Below, in pieces: positions 10,617-19,500 of a stretch of 64,000 nucleotides of DNA. Position 1 is the stretch's first letter, and each line of letters opens with the position of its first letter. The stretch comes from Paulinella micropora (taxonomy: Eukaryota > Cercozoa > Imbricatea > Euglyphida > Paulinellidae), in the NCBI GenBank assembly GCA_019918135.1, contig WBZZ01002117.1, positions 1 through 64,000 of the forward strand. The letters are read 5' to 3'. The notes under the pieces are model-generated. The model worked only from the letters and a program-made list of their open reading frames with translations, searched no databases and was not told the DNA's origin. Made by a program: the position numbers and the translations under genes.

Positions 10617-11381
10617 TCAGAGCGGCCTGACGCTCAGCCAGTCGTAAAAGGTGTTGGAGGCGTGGATGCCAAGCGCCGCCAGCTCCGATAGGGGCAAGGA
10701 CGCAGGGGACGTGCTGTCAAAGAACCACTGGTTTGCAGTGTCGACGCCATAGGCCCGCCCGCCATACACCAAAATGCCGAGCGCCGCAGTCCCGTCGCGC
10801 AGCCAGCGCGTGCCGCGCCTGGCTATGGCTTGGCGCGAGACCTTCGCCAAGGAATGTCCTTTCTCCTCGAGCCAGTCCAGGTACTCGAAGAAGACGGAGT
10901 AGCAATCGACATGCTTTTTAAAGTCCGACCTGAGCTTGGCGGCGTAGCGCCGAGGGGCGTTGCAAAGGTTCAACAAGGCAAACGCCCAACAAACGTGTGT
11001 TTTGGGGCGCCGGAAGCGCTGTAACACGCCAGTGACCGGCGCCGGGCTTGGATTCATGCGCTCCTCCATTACTGCGCGACGCTTGGCGGGCCTCTCGTCG
11101 GCGGGTGCCGCGGCGGGGCGGGGAGCCTCTTCTTCGCTGTCGGGGGGAAGGGGTGCGTCTTCGTCTCCGTCTTCGTCGTCGACGGCGGCTGCTGCCGAGA
11201 CGTACCCTGTGTAGACCGGCGCGCCTGCTGCGCTGGCTACACAGATGAACGCTTCCGAGGCAACAGGTAGTTCGGGCAGAGGGGCAGGCTCGAACAAAAA
11301 CGAGTCTGTGTCGTAGTCGTCGTCGTCGCCATGAGCTCCGCGCAACGCTTCACCCACTGGCAGGACGCAGCAGCTAGCCAT
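10617..11381 (-). CDS. Unknown protein with papain/Josephin-like CWAF motif
   Basis: 254 residues. Residues 1-120 are acidic and low in complexity, with Asp runs and Pro/Ala/Glu stretches, then a PAKRRAV basic patch. The C-terminal half is compact, with THVCWAFALLNLCNA near residue 135, and GGRAYGVD and NQWFFDS about 75 residues later. A Cys in a CWAF helix followed by a later Trp/Asp region recalls cysteine proteases of papain or Josephin type, but I see no convincing catalytic His, so this is only a resemblance. Deubiquitinase activity would fit the ubiquitin genes nearby. The start is a clear ATG. Confidence 0.6.
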   Translation of the reverse strand: MASCCVLPVGEALRGAHGDDDDYDTDSFLFEPAPLPELPVASEAFICVASAAGAPVYTGYVSAAAAVDDEDGDEDAPLPPDSEEEAPRPAAAPADERPAKRRAVMEERMNPSPAPVTGVLQRFRRPKTHVCWAFALLNLCNAPRRYAAKLRSDFKKHVDCYSVFFEYLDWLEEKGHSLAKVSRQAIARRGTRWLRDGTAALGILVYGGRAYGVDTANQWFFDSTSPASLPLSELAALGIHASNTFYDWLSVRPL

Positions 11382-11485
11382 TGCGCGTCGTCACAACACA
11401 CACAGAGACACACACACACACACACCTGTTGTGTGCTTCTCTGCCCGCTTGGCACCACAAAAAACAACCAAACAATTTTTTTTTT

Positions 11486-11603
11486 GGGGGGGGGCGCCCC
11501 CCCCCCCCCCCTCTCTCCCACCTTTCTCTGCTCTTATATTGCCGTTACTTAGGCCCGCCCTCGCGGACGAGGGGGGGGGGGGGCGCCCCCCCCCCCCCCC
11601 CCC
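11486..11603. repeat. Two G-run/C-run palindromes
   Basis: At 11486-11511 and 11571-11603 a run of 9-13 G is followed by a CG centre and a longer run of C, each able to fold back on itself. They flank about 60 bases of ordinary sequence just upstream of the kelch gene. Apart from these and a short CA array near 11397-11425, the gap 11382-11682 is empty. Confidence 0.85.
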
Positions 11604-11682
11604 TCTCTCACGCCCCTTTGCGCGTCGCCGTCGCAGGCGCCACCACAAATTTGCAGTGCCTCGCAGACAAGCCAAAGCAGAA

Positions 11683-12594
11683 ATGTCGAAGCACCCAGCC
11701 GTCTTCATGTTTGGTGGTTTGGGCGCGCCGGATGCCTCGGCCGAAATGTTTGTCAACAAGAACTGGCAAGCCGTTGCAACGAGCCCGCCAGAAGCCCACT
11801 ACGGTCAGCTCGCCCTCGTGCTGAACAACCGCTTGTTTGCCATTGGTGGGCGACAAAGCAGCGACCACTTCAGGAGGCTCCGGACCGTGCAGCAGTACGA
11901 CCCGCTCCAAGACAGCTGGGAAACCAAGGCCAGCCTGCCAGAGGATTACGAGGAAATCACCGGCACAGTGTACGACCAAAGGCTGTATGTGCTGTTGACC
12001 GACTGCAAGATGAACAGTTCACTGCTAGTCTACGACACCAAGGCAAACAAGTGGAGCAAGCTTCGCTCCCCTCGCGCCAGCCGCTTCCAGGCCCGGCTTA
12101 CTGCCTTCGGCGACCACCTCTGGCTAGTCGGAGGTCACAACGACAACCGTAGCCTACGCCAAGTCGAACAATATGACCCCAGCCAAAATACGTGGTCGTC
12201 GGGCCCCAAGCTATGCATAGCTCGTCACGACTTTTCGACCGCGATCTTCGAAGGACGTTTGTACGCTATCGGAGGCACCAATTTCGACCCAGATAGCGAA
12301 CTGGAGCTTGCCAACGTGGAATATTACGATTCCAAGGCGCGCAGCTGGCGGTTCGTAGGTTCTCTGAAGACCCTGCGTTCGGGCGCTTCGGCTTTTGTAT
12401 TTCAGGACACGTTGTACGTAGCGGGCGGCACAAGTGATTTCGGACAGACTGCGCTGGCTTCGGTCGAGCGCTTTTGCAAAGCCAGCGGGGGATATTGGCT
12501 AAAGACTACAGACATGCAGCACCCCCGCCTAGAAGCGTGCGGTGCAGTGTTAGTGCCGCGCCCTGCCAAGCGCAAGCTTGTACAATTGCAATAA
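11683..12594 (+). CDS. Kelch-repeat beta-propeller protein
   Basis: 303 residues with at least five kelch blades, each with the Gly-Gly doublet and downstream Tyr/Trp: MFGGLGA, AIGGRQSS, LVGGHNDN, AIGGTNFD, VAGGTSDF, with YDPLQDSWE, YDTKANKWSK and YDPSQNTWSS between them. Kelch propellers bind partner proteins. In viruses and hosts they often act as substrate receptors for cullin-type ubiquitin ligases, but no BTB or F-box domain is present here. The ATG at 11683 is chosen because the frame upstream runs through the G/C palindromes. It is followed by a short gap and a convergent gene. Confidence 0.88.
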   Translation: MSKHPAVFMFGGLGAPDASAEMFVNKNWQAVATSPPEAHYGQLALVLNNRLFAIGGRQSSDHFRRLRTVQQYDPLQDSWETKASLPEDYEEITGTVYDQRLYVLLTDCKMNSSLLVYDTKANKWSKLRSPRASRFQARLTAFGDHLWLVGGHNDNRSLRQVEQYDPSQNTWSSGPKLCIARHDFSTAIFEGRLYAIGGTNFDPDSELELANVEYYDSKARSWRFVGSLKTLRSGASAFVFQDTLYVAGGTSDFGQTALASVERFCKASGGYWLKTTDMQHPRLEACGAVLVPRPAKRKLVQLQ

Positions 12595-12676
12595 CAAGAA
12601 ATTAATTGTCCGGAGAGAGAGCTTCTGTTTACAAGCTTCAATTAAAAATCAACCTCCAACTCGTAACAAATGTTTA

Positions 12677-13795
12677 CTACCGGAAGAAACTACGTAGGCC
12701 AGATCCAAATGCCTTTTTACGTGCTGACGTACGCGCTGCTATCCACGTAAGCTTTCGTCGTCGTTTTTCTATATCGTCGTCCACTCCGAACGACCCCTTG
12801 ATGACATGAGCTGTAGAAGGGGGCTCTGAGTTCCCTGCACCACCAGGGTCCTTTTCTACAGGCAGGAGGTTCACTGCAAACCTGCGGCCAGCTGCGTTCC
12901 AACGAAATGATTTTTGAATATACTTTGCCAGCGTTCTCCAAATTTCGTCGTCAGCCGGTAAATTGTTCTGGTCTGTTAATCTAAATTTCTTGGGCTCGAC
13001 GAAAAATGTCACGCCGCCCGAGCCTGCACTGCGAAATTGCGGGACGACGAGACACATCTCAAAGATCGTTTGCTGCCTGCCATCTTTGCCATAGCTAGTC
13101 GTCTCTGTAACCACGTAGGCCAGGGGGAGGTACCTCTGTGCCCTTTTTTCTTGTCGTGGTAACTGCAAATTCTTTATGTCAGTAGAGCACTTCCCTTGGG
13201 GGATGCACATGTTCACTGTAAGTTCGATTGGTTTGGCTTTTTCGTGCTCCAACCCCTGGTTGAGGCCTTCAATAGTCATTGGTATCCAGTCGGAATTCTC
13301 AATCGTTTTTGTATGAGACTCCCACTTGTCCGGCAGGATCCCGTCGGCAAAAGACTGGGTCAGCACTGCAGTCACGCACACTTTGCCGTGCTTAGCTTCT
13401 TCATATTTGCTGGAATTTAGCTTAGGTCGTAATTCGAGTGTTTCTGAGTACTCAATGCCAATCTTCCACCCGAGGGGGCGCAATGCGCGAAGCTTTTGAC
13501 AACCTAGCCACACCAGGCGACTAGGGTATTGATGTTGTTCCCAGCAGTAGCTACCCATCTTTACTGTTCTACTCGCATCGCCTAATATACCATATCCACT
13601 TTCGTAGTCACCCAAAACCAGCCGGAGCTGATTTTTTGGTCCACCTGCTTTTTTTTGAAGGATGTAATGAACCTTAATACTATCGGCGCCCGAGTCAATG
13701 TAGGGATTGGTGTTGTAGAGTTCAGTGTTCTGCCAGTCGGACCCCGTGACTTGATACAATTCCACTGTGAGGTTATAAAAGTCGCACTGTGGCAT
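12677..13795 (-). CDS. Unknown protein, AT-richer codon use
   Basis: 372 residues, starting at a clean ATG about 50 bases downstream of a TATATATATA box on the same strand. The N-terminal half is beta-rich in look (FYNLTVELYQVTG, KVHYILQKKAGG), and the C-terminus is strongly basic (KRRRK, SARKKAFGSG). No family recognised. Its codons use A and T more than the neighbours do, as at 42.3-43 kb, which hints at a different origin or age. Confidence 0.65.
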   Translation of the reverse strand: MPQCDFYNLTVELYQVTGSDWQNTELYNTNPYIDSGADSIKVHYILQKKAGGPKNQLRLVLGDYESGYGILGDASRTVKMGSYCWEQHQYPSRLVWLGCQKLRALRPLGWKIGIEYSETLELRPKLNSSKYEEAKHGKVCVTAVLTQSFADGILPDKWESHTKTIENSDWIPMTIEGLNQGLEHEKAKPIELTVNMCIPQGKCSTDIKNLQLPRQEKRAQRYLPLAYVVTETTSYGKDGRQQTIFEMCLVVPQFRSAGSGGVTFFVEPKKFRLTDQNNLPADDEIWRTLAKYIQKSFRWNAAGRRFAVNLLPVEKDPGGAGNSEPPSTAHVIKGSFGVDDDIEKRRRKLTWIAARTSARKKAFGSGLRSFFR

Positions 13796-13844
13796 GGGTA
13801 AGCCTTTTGTAAACTTCTCTCTTCTCTCCCTTTGTTATATCTTT

Positions 13845-13860
13845 CATATATATATATAAG
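13845..13860 (-). promoter_or_regulatory. TATA-like box upstream of the 12677-13795 gene
   Basis: On the minus strand this reads GGCTTATATATATATATG, ending about 50 bases before the ATG at 13795. An almost identical CTTATATATATA box precedes the minus-strand gene that starts at 30867. Confidence 0.5.
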
Positions 13861-14014
13861 CCAACGAAGGAAGAAGCTTTAGCTCTCATTTTTGATGATG
13901 ATGATGAAATCGACCTGGCAGCCAAAGTGCTAATTCAAATGTCATTTTGCTTGTTGGTGGAAAAATGTCCCAAAATGCGGAGCATCCAGTTGCCCCGGCA
14001 AGTAATAGTAATCT

Positions 14015-15814
14015 TTGAAAATATTACGCAGAAGCTGCCTGCCAAACCTAAATACAAAGCATCGGTGTTTTGTAAGGGGTCCACGCCGCGACCCCCCGGG
14101 AGGGGCAAGAATCGTGTCTATAAAAAAGAGAGAAACTAATTTAATAAAAACAGACAAAATCCTTTTGGCTAGCCTCCTGCAAGAAAACCGGGGCAAGCTG
14201 AGCGTGTCACAGCCGCAACCGAACGCCACTGCACCGGGGCAGGTGTTTACTCATTCACAAGGCGGGCGGGACTACCAATTGCGTGTAAGTGCAGGTGGTG
14301 CCCTTTTCAGTCGAGCGAGCAAACCGCCGAACGACTGGACCTACTGGAACTTTGCATGCTCTAGTTGTTGGCAAGAAGAGATTATTATCTGTGCAGGCAA
14401 ACACTGGACAGAAGAAGGACAGCAACGGTTCAAGCTCTGTGCGAAGCATGCTCAAGCTCTTGGCTGCTTTAAAGGACAGAGCCTCTGCGAGGACTGTCCA
14501 GCTAGCAGTAAGAAAGAGGCCTCATTTGCAGATGAGCAAGGACGAAGCAAAAGGTTGTGCAGCGTTCATGCGCGACTTAGGGGATGCTACGAGGTGCTAA
14601 ATCCTTGTGAAGCCTGCCCTGCTGAGGCAAAGAAGCAAGCTAGCTTTCCAGATGAACAGGGGCGAGCAAACAAACTGTGCAGCGTTCATGCAAGAGAGAT
14701 TGGGGTATCACAAGTGCGAAATCCTTGCAAAGTGTGCCCTGCCGAGTCGAAGAAAGAAGCTCACTTTAGCGACGAAAGCGGGCGCGCCAGAAAGCTCTGC
14801 AGCGAGCATGGACGAGCTCTCGAATGCCACGAGGTGCTTAACGCTTACGAGGACTGCCCAGCTAGTAGTAAGAAGGAGGCCTCCTTTCCAGATGAGTGTG
14901 GGCGCCCCAAAAAGCTCTGCAGCGAGCATGCAAGGCTCAGAGGGTGCCACCGGGTGCTTAGGCCCTGTGAGGACTGCCCAGCTAACAGTAAGAAGGAGGC
15001 CGCCTTTCCAAATGGGCGCGGGCGGGCCAAGAAACTCTGCAGCGAGCATGCGAGATTCAGAGGGTGCTACAAGGTGCTGAGGCCATGCGAGGACTGTCCA
15101 GCTAGCAGTAAGAAGGATGCCACCTTTCCAGATGAGCAGGGGCGTCGCAACAGGCTCTGCAGCGCTCATGCTCGAGTAAGAGGGTGCCATAGGCCTTCAA
15201 GGCCTTGTAAGGATTGTCCTGCCGGGTCCAAAACATATGCTACCTTTGCAGATGAACAAGGGCGCAAAGACAGTCTGTGCGCCGAGCACGCATTTGCACG
15301 TGGTTTGATCCCTAAGCCAGCCGCGGGCTGCTCTATTGCGGCGTGCAGGCTATGGGACAGGTTAGAGCAAGCTAACCCTGGCTGGCGGATCCAGCACAAG
15401 CATTTTACTAATGGCGCCGACATGCCGCAGGGGGCTGAATTTCGTGTGCCAGGCACAAAGATGTTGTTAGACGGCTACGACGCTGCCCGCAACTGCGTGT
15501 ACGAGTTTCACGGCAACGCGTACCACGGCTTTCCGCCCGGACATTCAAAGTATGCCGAGGGCCGGTCATCTGTGAGAGGGCGACGGAACAGGGACCTGTA
15601 CCGGGAGACGCTAGCGCGCATGTACTTTCTGCGCCAGCGGCTGCCGGCCGGCTGCCGCGTGTTTTACGCGTGGGAGCATGAGTACGAAAAGATTAAGAAC
15701 AAGCCATTTGCTACTGCGGCGTCAATCCTGCACGAGCTGCCGACCGGCGAGAACTATGAGGAAGACGACTGCTCTCAGGGCATCGAAGAAGATTACATGA
15801 ACTCCAGTTTTTGA
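14015..15814 (+). CDS. EsV-1-7-like cysteine-repeat protein with C-terminal nuclease domain
   Basis: About 599 residues. From about 14.48 to 15.30 kb there are seven tandem repeats of about 40 residues with the pattern CxxCP-SKKEASFPDE-GR-K-LCSxHAR-RGC, plus a diverged first one. This CxxC...CxxH plan resembles the EsV-1-7 motif of brown-algal and algal-virus proteins, though the spacing differs slightly. The C-terminal part has LLDGYDA, VYEFHGNAYHG and a YAWEHEYEK segment, like the Vsr/PD-(D/E)XK-type nuclease domain with an EFHGxxxHG motif seen in giant-virus proteins. The product may therefore bind and cut DNA. The only in-frame ATG before the repeats is at 14015, and a 75-bp direct repeat with a TATAAAA box overlaps this 5' end, so the true start is unsure. 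The same repeat recurs just after the gene. Confidence 0.75.
   Translation: MKILRRSCLPNLNTKHRCFVRGPRRDPPGGARIVSIKKRETNLIKTDKILLASLLQENRGKLSVSQPQPNATAPGQVFTHSQGGRDYQLRVSAGGALFSRASKPPNDWTYWNFACSSCWQEEIIICAGKHWTEEGQQRFKLCAKHAQALGCFKGQSLCEDCPASSKKEASFADEQGRSKRLCSVHARLRGCYEVLNPCEACPAEAKKQASFPDEQGRANKLCSVHAREIGVSQVRNPCKVCPAESKKEAHFSDESGRARKLCSEHGRALECHEVLNAYEDCPASSKKEASFPDECGRPKKLCSEHARLRGCHRVLRPCEDCPANSKKEAAFPNGRGRAKKLCSEHARFRGCYKVLRPCEDCPASSKKDATFPDEQGRRNRLCSAHARVRGCHRPSRPCKDCPAGSKTYATFADEQGRKDSLCAEHAFARGLIPKPAAGCSIAACRLWDRLEQANPGWRIQHKHFTNGADMPQGAEFRVPGTKMLLDGYDAARNCVYEFHGNAYHGFPPGHSKYAEGRSSVRGRRNRDLYRETLARMYFLRQRLPAGCRVFYAWEHEYEKIKNKPFATAASILHELPTGENYEEDDCSQGIEEDYMNSSF
14096..14174 (+). repeat. 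Direct repeat, copy 1 (with copy 2 at 16081-16155)
   Basis: About 75 bases shared with 16081-16155, with only a few differences. Both start CCGGGAGGGGCAAGAATCGT (one G fewer in copy 2), contain TCTATAAAA and CTAATTTAATAAAA, and end TTTTGGCTAGCC. The pair brackets the EsV-1-7-like nuclease gene in the same orientation. Confidence 0.85.
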
Positions 15815-16155
15815 ACAATTCTAAAAAATAAAAGACTCGTTGCTACCTTTTTTTTAGCTTTTTGTACGGGGCCGCGGAGCACGAAATGTTCGGAAGTGCA
15901 AATTTTTGTGTGACTGCGTGGTCCTAGTAAAATAGACTGTGAACAAAGCCTAGTTCTTGGCGGAGGGGGAGGGGTTTGTGCGTCGTGCAAGGGGGGTGCT
16001 CCTACCCTAACCCCCCCCCCCCCTCCCCGCCCGCTTGTGCGCGTGCACGTGCCGGTTTCTTCGACTTAAAAATGTCACTGCCGGGAGGGCAAGAATCGTG
16101 TCTATAAAAGAGAAAACTAATTTAATAAAACCAGACAAAATCTTTTTGGCTAGCC
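15815..16155. repeat. Gap with G/C tracts and direct repeat copy 2
   Basis: After the nuclease gene there is a T-run, a mixed stretch, then a G-rich and C-rich tract at 15960-16030. Last comes the second copy of the 75-bp direct repeat at 16081-16155, with its TCTATAAAAGAG box. No gene seen here. Confidence 0.75.
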
Positions 16156-16518
16156 AGATCCGAGGTCTAGCAAGCGTAGGCACGAACTATCAGGTAGTGT
16201 CCTGTGCCTGAGCACCAACCGTGCATCTACCTCGTAGAGACAGAAGCCCGGGTTGTAGGTAGCACAGAGCAAGCCCAGCCGTTGAGCCTTTGCCCTTGAC
16301 ACGGGGTTCGTGTACACAATTTCTATTCCAGCGGCCGGTTTTTCTTCCGCTACCACGACTACGTCCACCACGGCGCACCTAGGATGATCGCCCCTTGAAA
16401 GTTCGGACTATGTCCACCACGGCACACATGACCGCGCACTCAGGCCACGTTTGCTTCAGGCCTATGCCAAGAGCCGCAATCGGGTATTCACAGAAAACAC
16501 CTTTATGAGGTTGTTCAT

Positions 16519-19500
16519 TCATGCCGTTATATGTATCAATTGGGCCCCATCGAACGCGGCCCTCCGTGTTGATCTCACGCAGCCAATCACAGATATTTTG
16601 CTTGGGGCTCTGTGTATTTCAGACTCGTATGCCTTGAAAACGCTTGGTGGGGTTTTAACGTCACCTCTGTGCACACCGGGCCCACATTTGAAAAATCTCT
16701 CGAATTCTGGTAGCAGCCCTTGCGCACGCGCCCATTGCACATAGGCAGCGTCGTGCAGCATCTCTCGCAAGCTTTTGCCTCTATATTTGCCAAACGGGAC
16801 AAGTAGGCTGCTCGCCTCCTCGTCCAGGCGCTCCTGCTGCGCGGTGGTTATAAGGGTAGGTAGGGCTGGGGGTTCTTCCACTTGGGCAGGATCTGGGGGA
16901 GCCATAACCGCTTTTTCTTCACGGCATTGCCCCCAACCGTATCGTGCTTCTGCTTTGCCTTGCACAGCTTCCATCGCCGCTCCCCCAGGTCGGAGTGCCA
17001 GAGTGCAAGCCTCTGCAATTTCGAAAGCCGTCATGTTTTGAAATTTGTCGGGAGCTATCTCGTATTTGGAATAGGTGGTGTGTCGCCCCATTCCAAATGT
17101 GCCTCTGGCGTGAGATGCGTTTAGAATTCGCGTGAGCGAGCACGGCAGCAAGATTGGCAGAACCTTTTTCACAGCACTGAGTGCAGAGTGCAGTGACAAT
17201 GTCCCATCATCTGCCTCCAAGATCGGTAGCACGTTGGGAGTTGGATTCCACTTTTCACGGGCTACGCAAACTCCCGCGCGCAGCCCTCGCAGGGCTAGTG
17301 TGATTTCCTTTGCATCTATGTCTAGCGTAGTAAACTCTAGAACACGGCTGTCTTTGTGTAGGTCGCAACGCAAGGCACGTATAAGTTTAGCCACGGCCGC
17401 TAGGGCTGGAAGGGTCACCTTCTGCCCGTCGAACAATGTCACAAACTCACCTGGCTTGTATTCCTGTGCGTAGATCTCCTGCAGGCTGTGCTTCGATAGA
17501 AGCTTGAACCACAGGTACCTGCGCGCAAACTCGTTGCGCTGACACTCCTGCACCGTCTTCCATTCTGGGCGGATATTGGGAAATGTAGCTGCAAAGGTAA
17601 ACAGGGCCGTGCGGTCCTTGTACTTGTCACGGGATAACGCAGGTTGTTGCAAAGCTTGCTGGCGTTCCTGTGGGGTACAAACACTGCCTGAAGCCTCTTG
17701 GCCTCCTCGACAAGCTCGCCCCAGATAGGCGGTGCGGTGGCTTGCTCCGACGGGGAACCCGTTCGGGCCTCTGCTTGTACACGGAGCTCGTAGGCCGAGC
17801 GCACAAATTCCTCGGCCTGGGCACGACTGGCGACGCGCTCCGCCCGCTCCGCGCTCGCGGCCTGTTTTTGCGCCTTGACCTCTGCAAGTTTTTCATTGTG
17901 TAGCGCCAAGAGTTCCTTGCGCTCCTGGCTTGACAGCACGCGTTCTTGGTCCTCGTGCCGTAGCAGGTAGTTGTATCTCGACCCCACAGGGGGGAGCTTG
18001 ATGGAGCTGAAATCAACCTGCGTGACATCCGCGCCCATCTGCTTGAGAAAAAAGAACAGCTCGCGCAGAGCGTGCCGCCGCACGGGGACGTTGTGCGAGC
18101 AACTGCTGTCCACTCCATACTCAAGCTCGGTCGCCAGTGTGTGAGACTCTTCGCGGTCGATGGATTTGCGGATCTGGGCGAGCGTGTCGGGCCCCCGCCC
18201 GCGGTCGGCGCGAGGTTGAGCTACGTAAATGTGCCACTGCTTGGCTTCGAAATGGCGGACGCGGCCGGCCATCTGCATGTAGTTGAGCATGGGAATTTGA
18301 CTGTTGTTCAGCCACAGAAACAGCGCGTCAAAGTGCCTGACGTCGATATTGACCCCGCAAGTCACGGCGGTGGTCCACATGCTCAGATGAGCTTGTATCC
18401 ACAGCTGAATAAGCTGCGCTTGTGGTAGCTGGAAGTCGAACATGCGTTCGGAGCCTTCATGGTAAAACATAATTTTTATGCCCTTGAACAACGACTCCAG
18501 GAAACTCTTGACCGACATGCCCTGGCGCTTGTTGCCAAGCGGCATCGCCACGTGCAGCCCCCGACAAAGGGTTAGCAGCAGCGCGCGCTTGAAGGACCGG
18601 AAGTTGCGGTGCACCAAGCAACGACTGCGTATATGATCGAAGTGTGTGAAGAGCATGTGGAAGACGTGAGGCCTGCTCGCTGGCCCCCCGCCGAGCGCTA
18701 TTTCAGTGGGGGGCGTCGTGTTCAGCAGGGTCGGGAAAACCTGGACAGATTTCTGTGAAAGAAAAGCGTCCATGACGATCACGCACTTGGAGCGGCGCAG
18801 TAGCCGCGCAAAGACGGTCGCGTTGCATTGATTGATGCTTCCTTTGCCAAGAGCCGCAGTCACGTTGAACAGCGTGGACTCGCTCTCGTCCAGCACGACC
18901 AGGTCAAAGGCCGGCGCGTCGAGTAGCTTGTGCACAGACTCATATTGCCAGACAGCTACACTGTGCTCTTGCGCCTGCGAGCGCGAGCCCCGCTTGGCGC
19001 AGTCCTGGTAAAAAACGGCCGAGACCCCGACCTTGGCTAGAGCCAGCTGTACGCGCTGAAACATCTGCCTGTCGAACGAAATGCGGAGACCCACGCACAG
19101 GACGCGGCAGGGTCGCCCCCCGCCCCCGCGGAACCGGTCAAACGTCGCCAACTCTGCTTGGGTGAACGCCTCGTTCACGTTGACGCCGTAGATAGCGAGC
19201 AGGAGACGGATAAAACTCTCGCTTTTGCCAAGCCCCATCGGGGCTTTGACGAAAAGTAGCCGCGCCCGCTCGGGGATCGCGAGCTTGTTGACCCAGCGCG
19301 CGTCGGACAAAAACTCGTTCTCTTTTAAATCGGCGCCCCTATACTTTTGTTCGCCTCCGTCATATTCCAAGAGGTATGGCGGTGTGCGAAGGAGCCGGTA
19401 ACCCCCGGCGCCGTGCAGCTCAGCCGCAGCGAGATCGGCGGCTGTGGCTGTGAGCGGCAGGTCGGGCGGTCGGCAGCGCACTCGCGCTTTGGCAACCCGA

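Noticed and set aside
11431-11682. Upstream extension of the kelch frame
   Set aside because: Runs through two G/C palindromes and encodes only Gly/Pro strings; the ATG at 11683 starts the first blade.
13870-14139. Short plus-strand frame with FDDDDEIDLAAK, looking like a transposase start
   Set aside because: Too short, runs into the nuclease gene region, and the acidic piece alone is not evidence for a transposase.
16150-16371. 73-residue minus-strand frame
   Set aside because: No ATG in a good place, overlaps the direct-repeat edge, and no recognisable motif.
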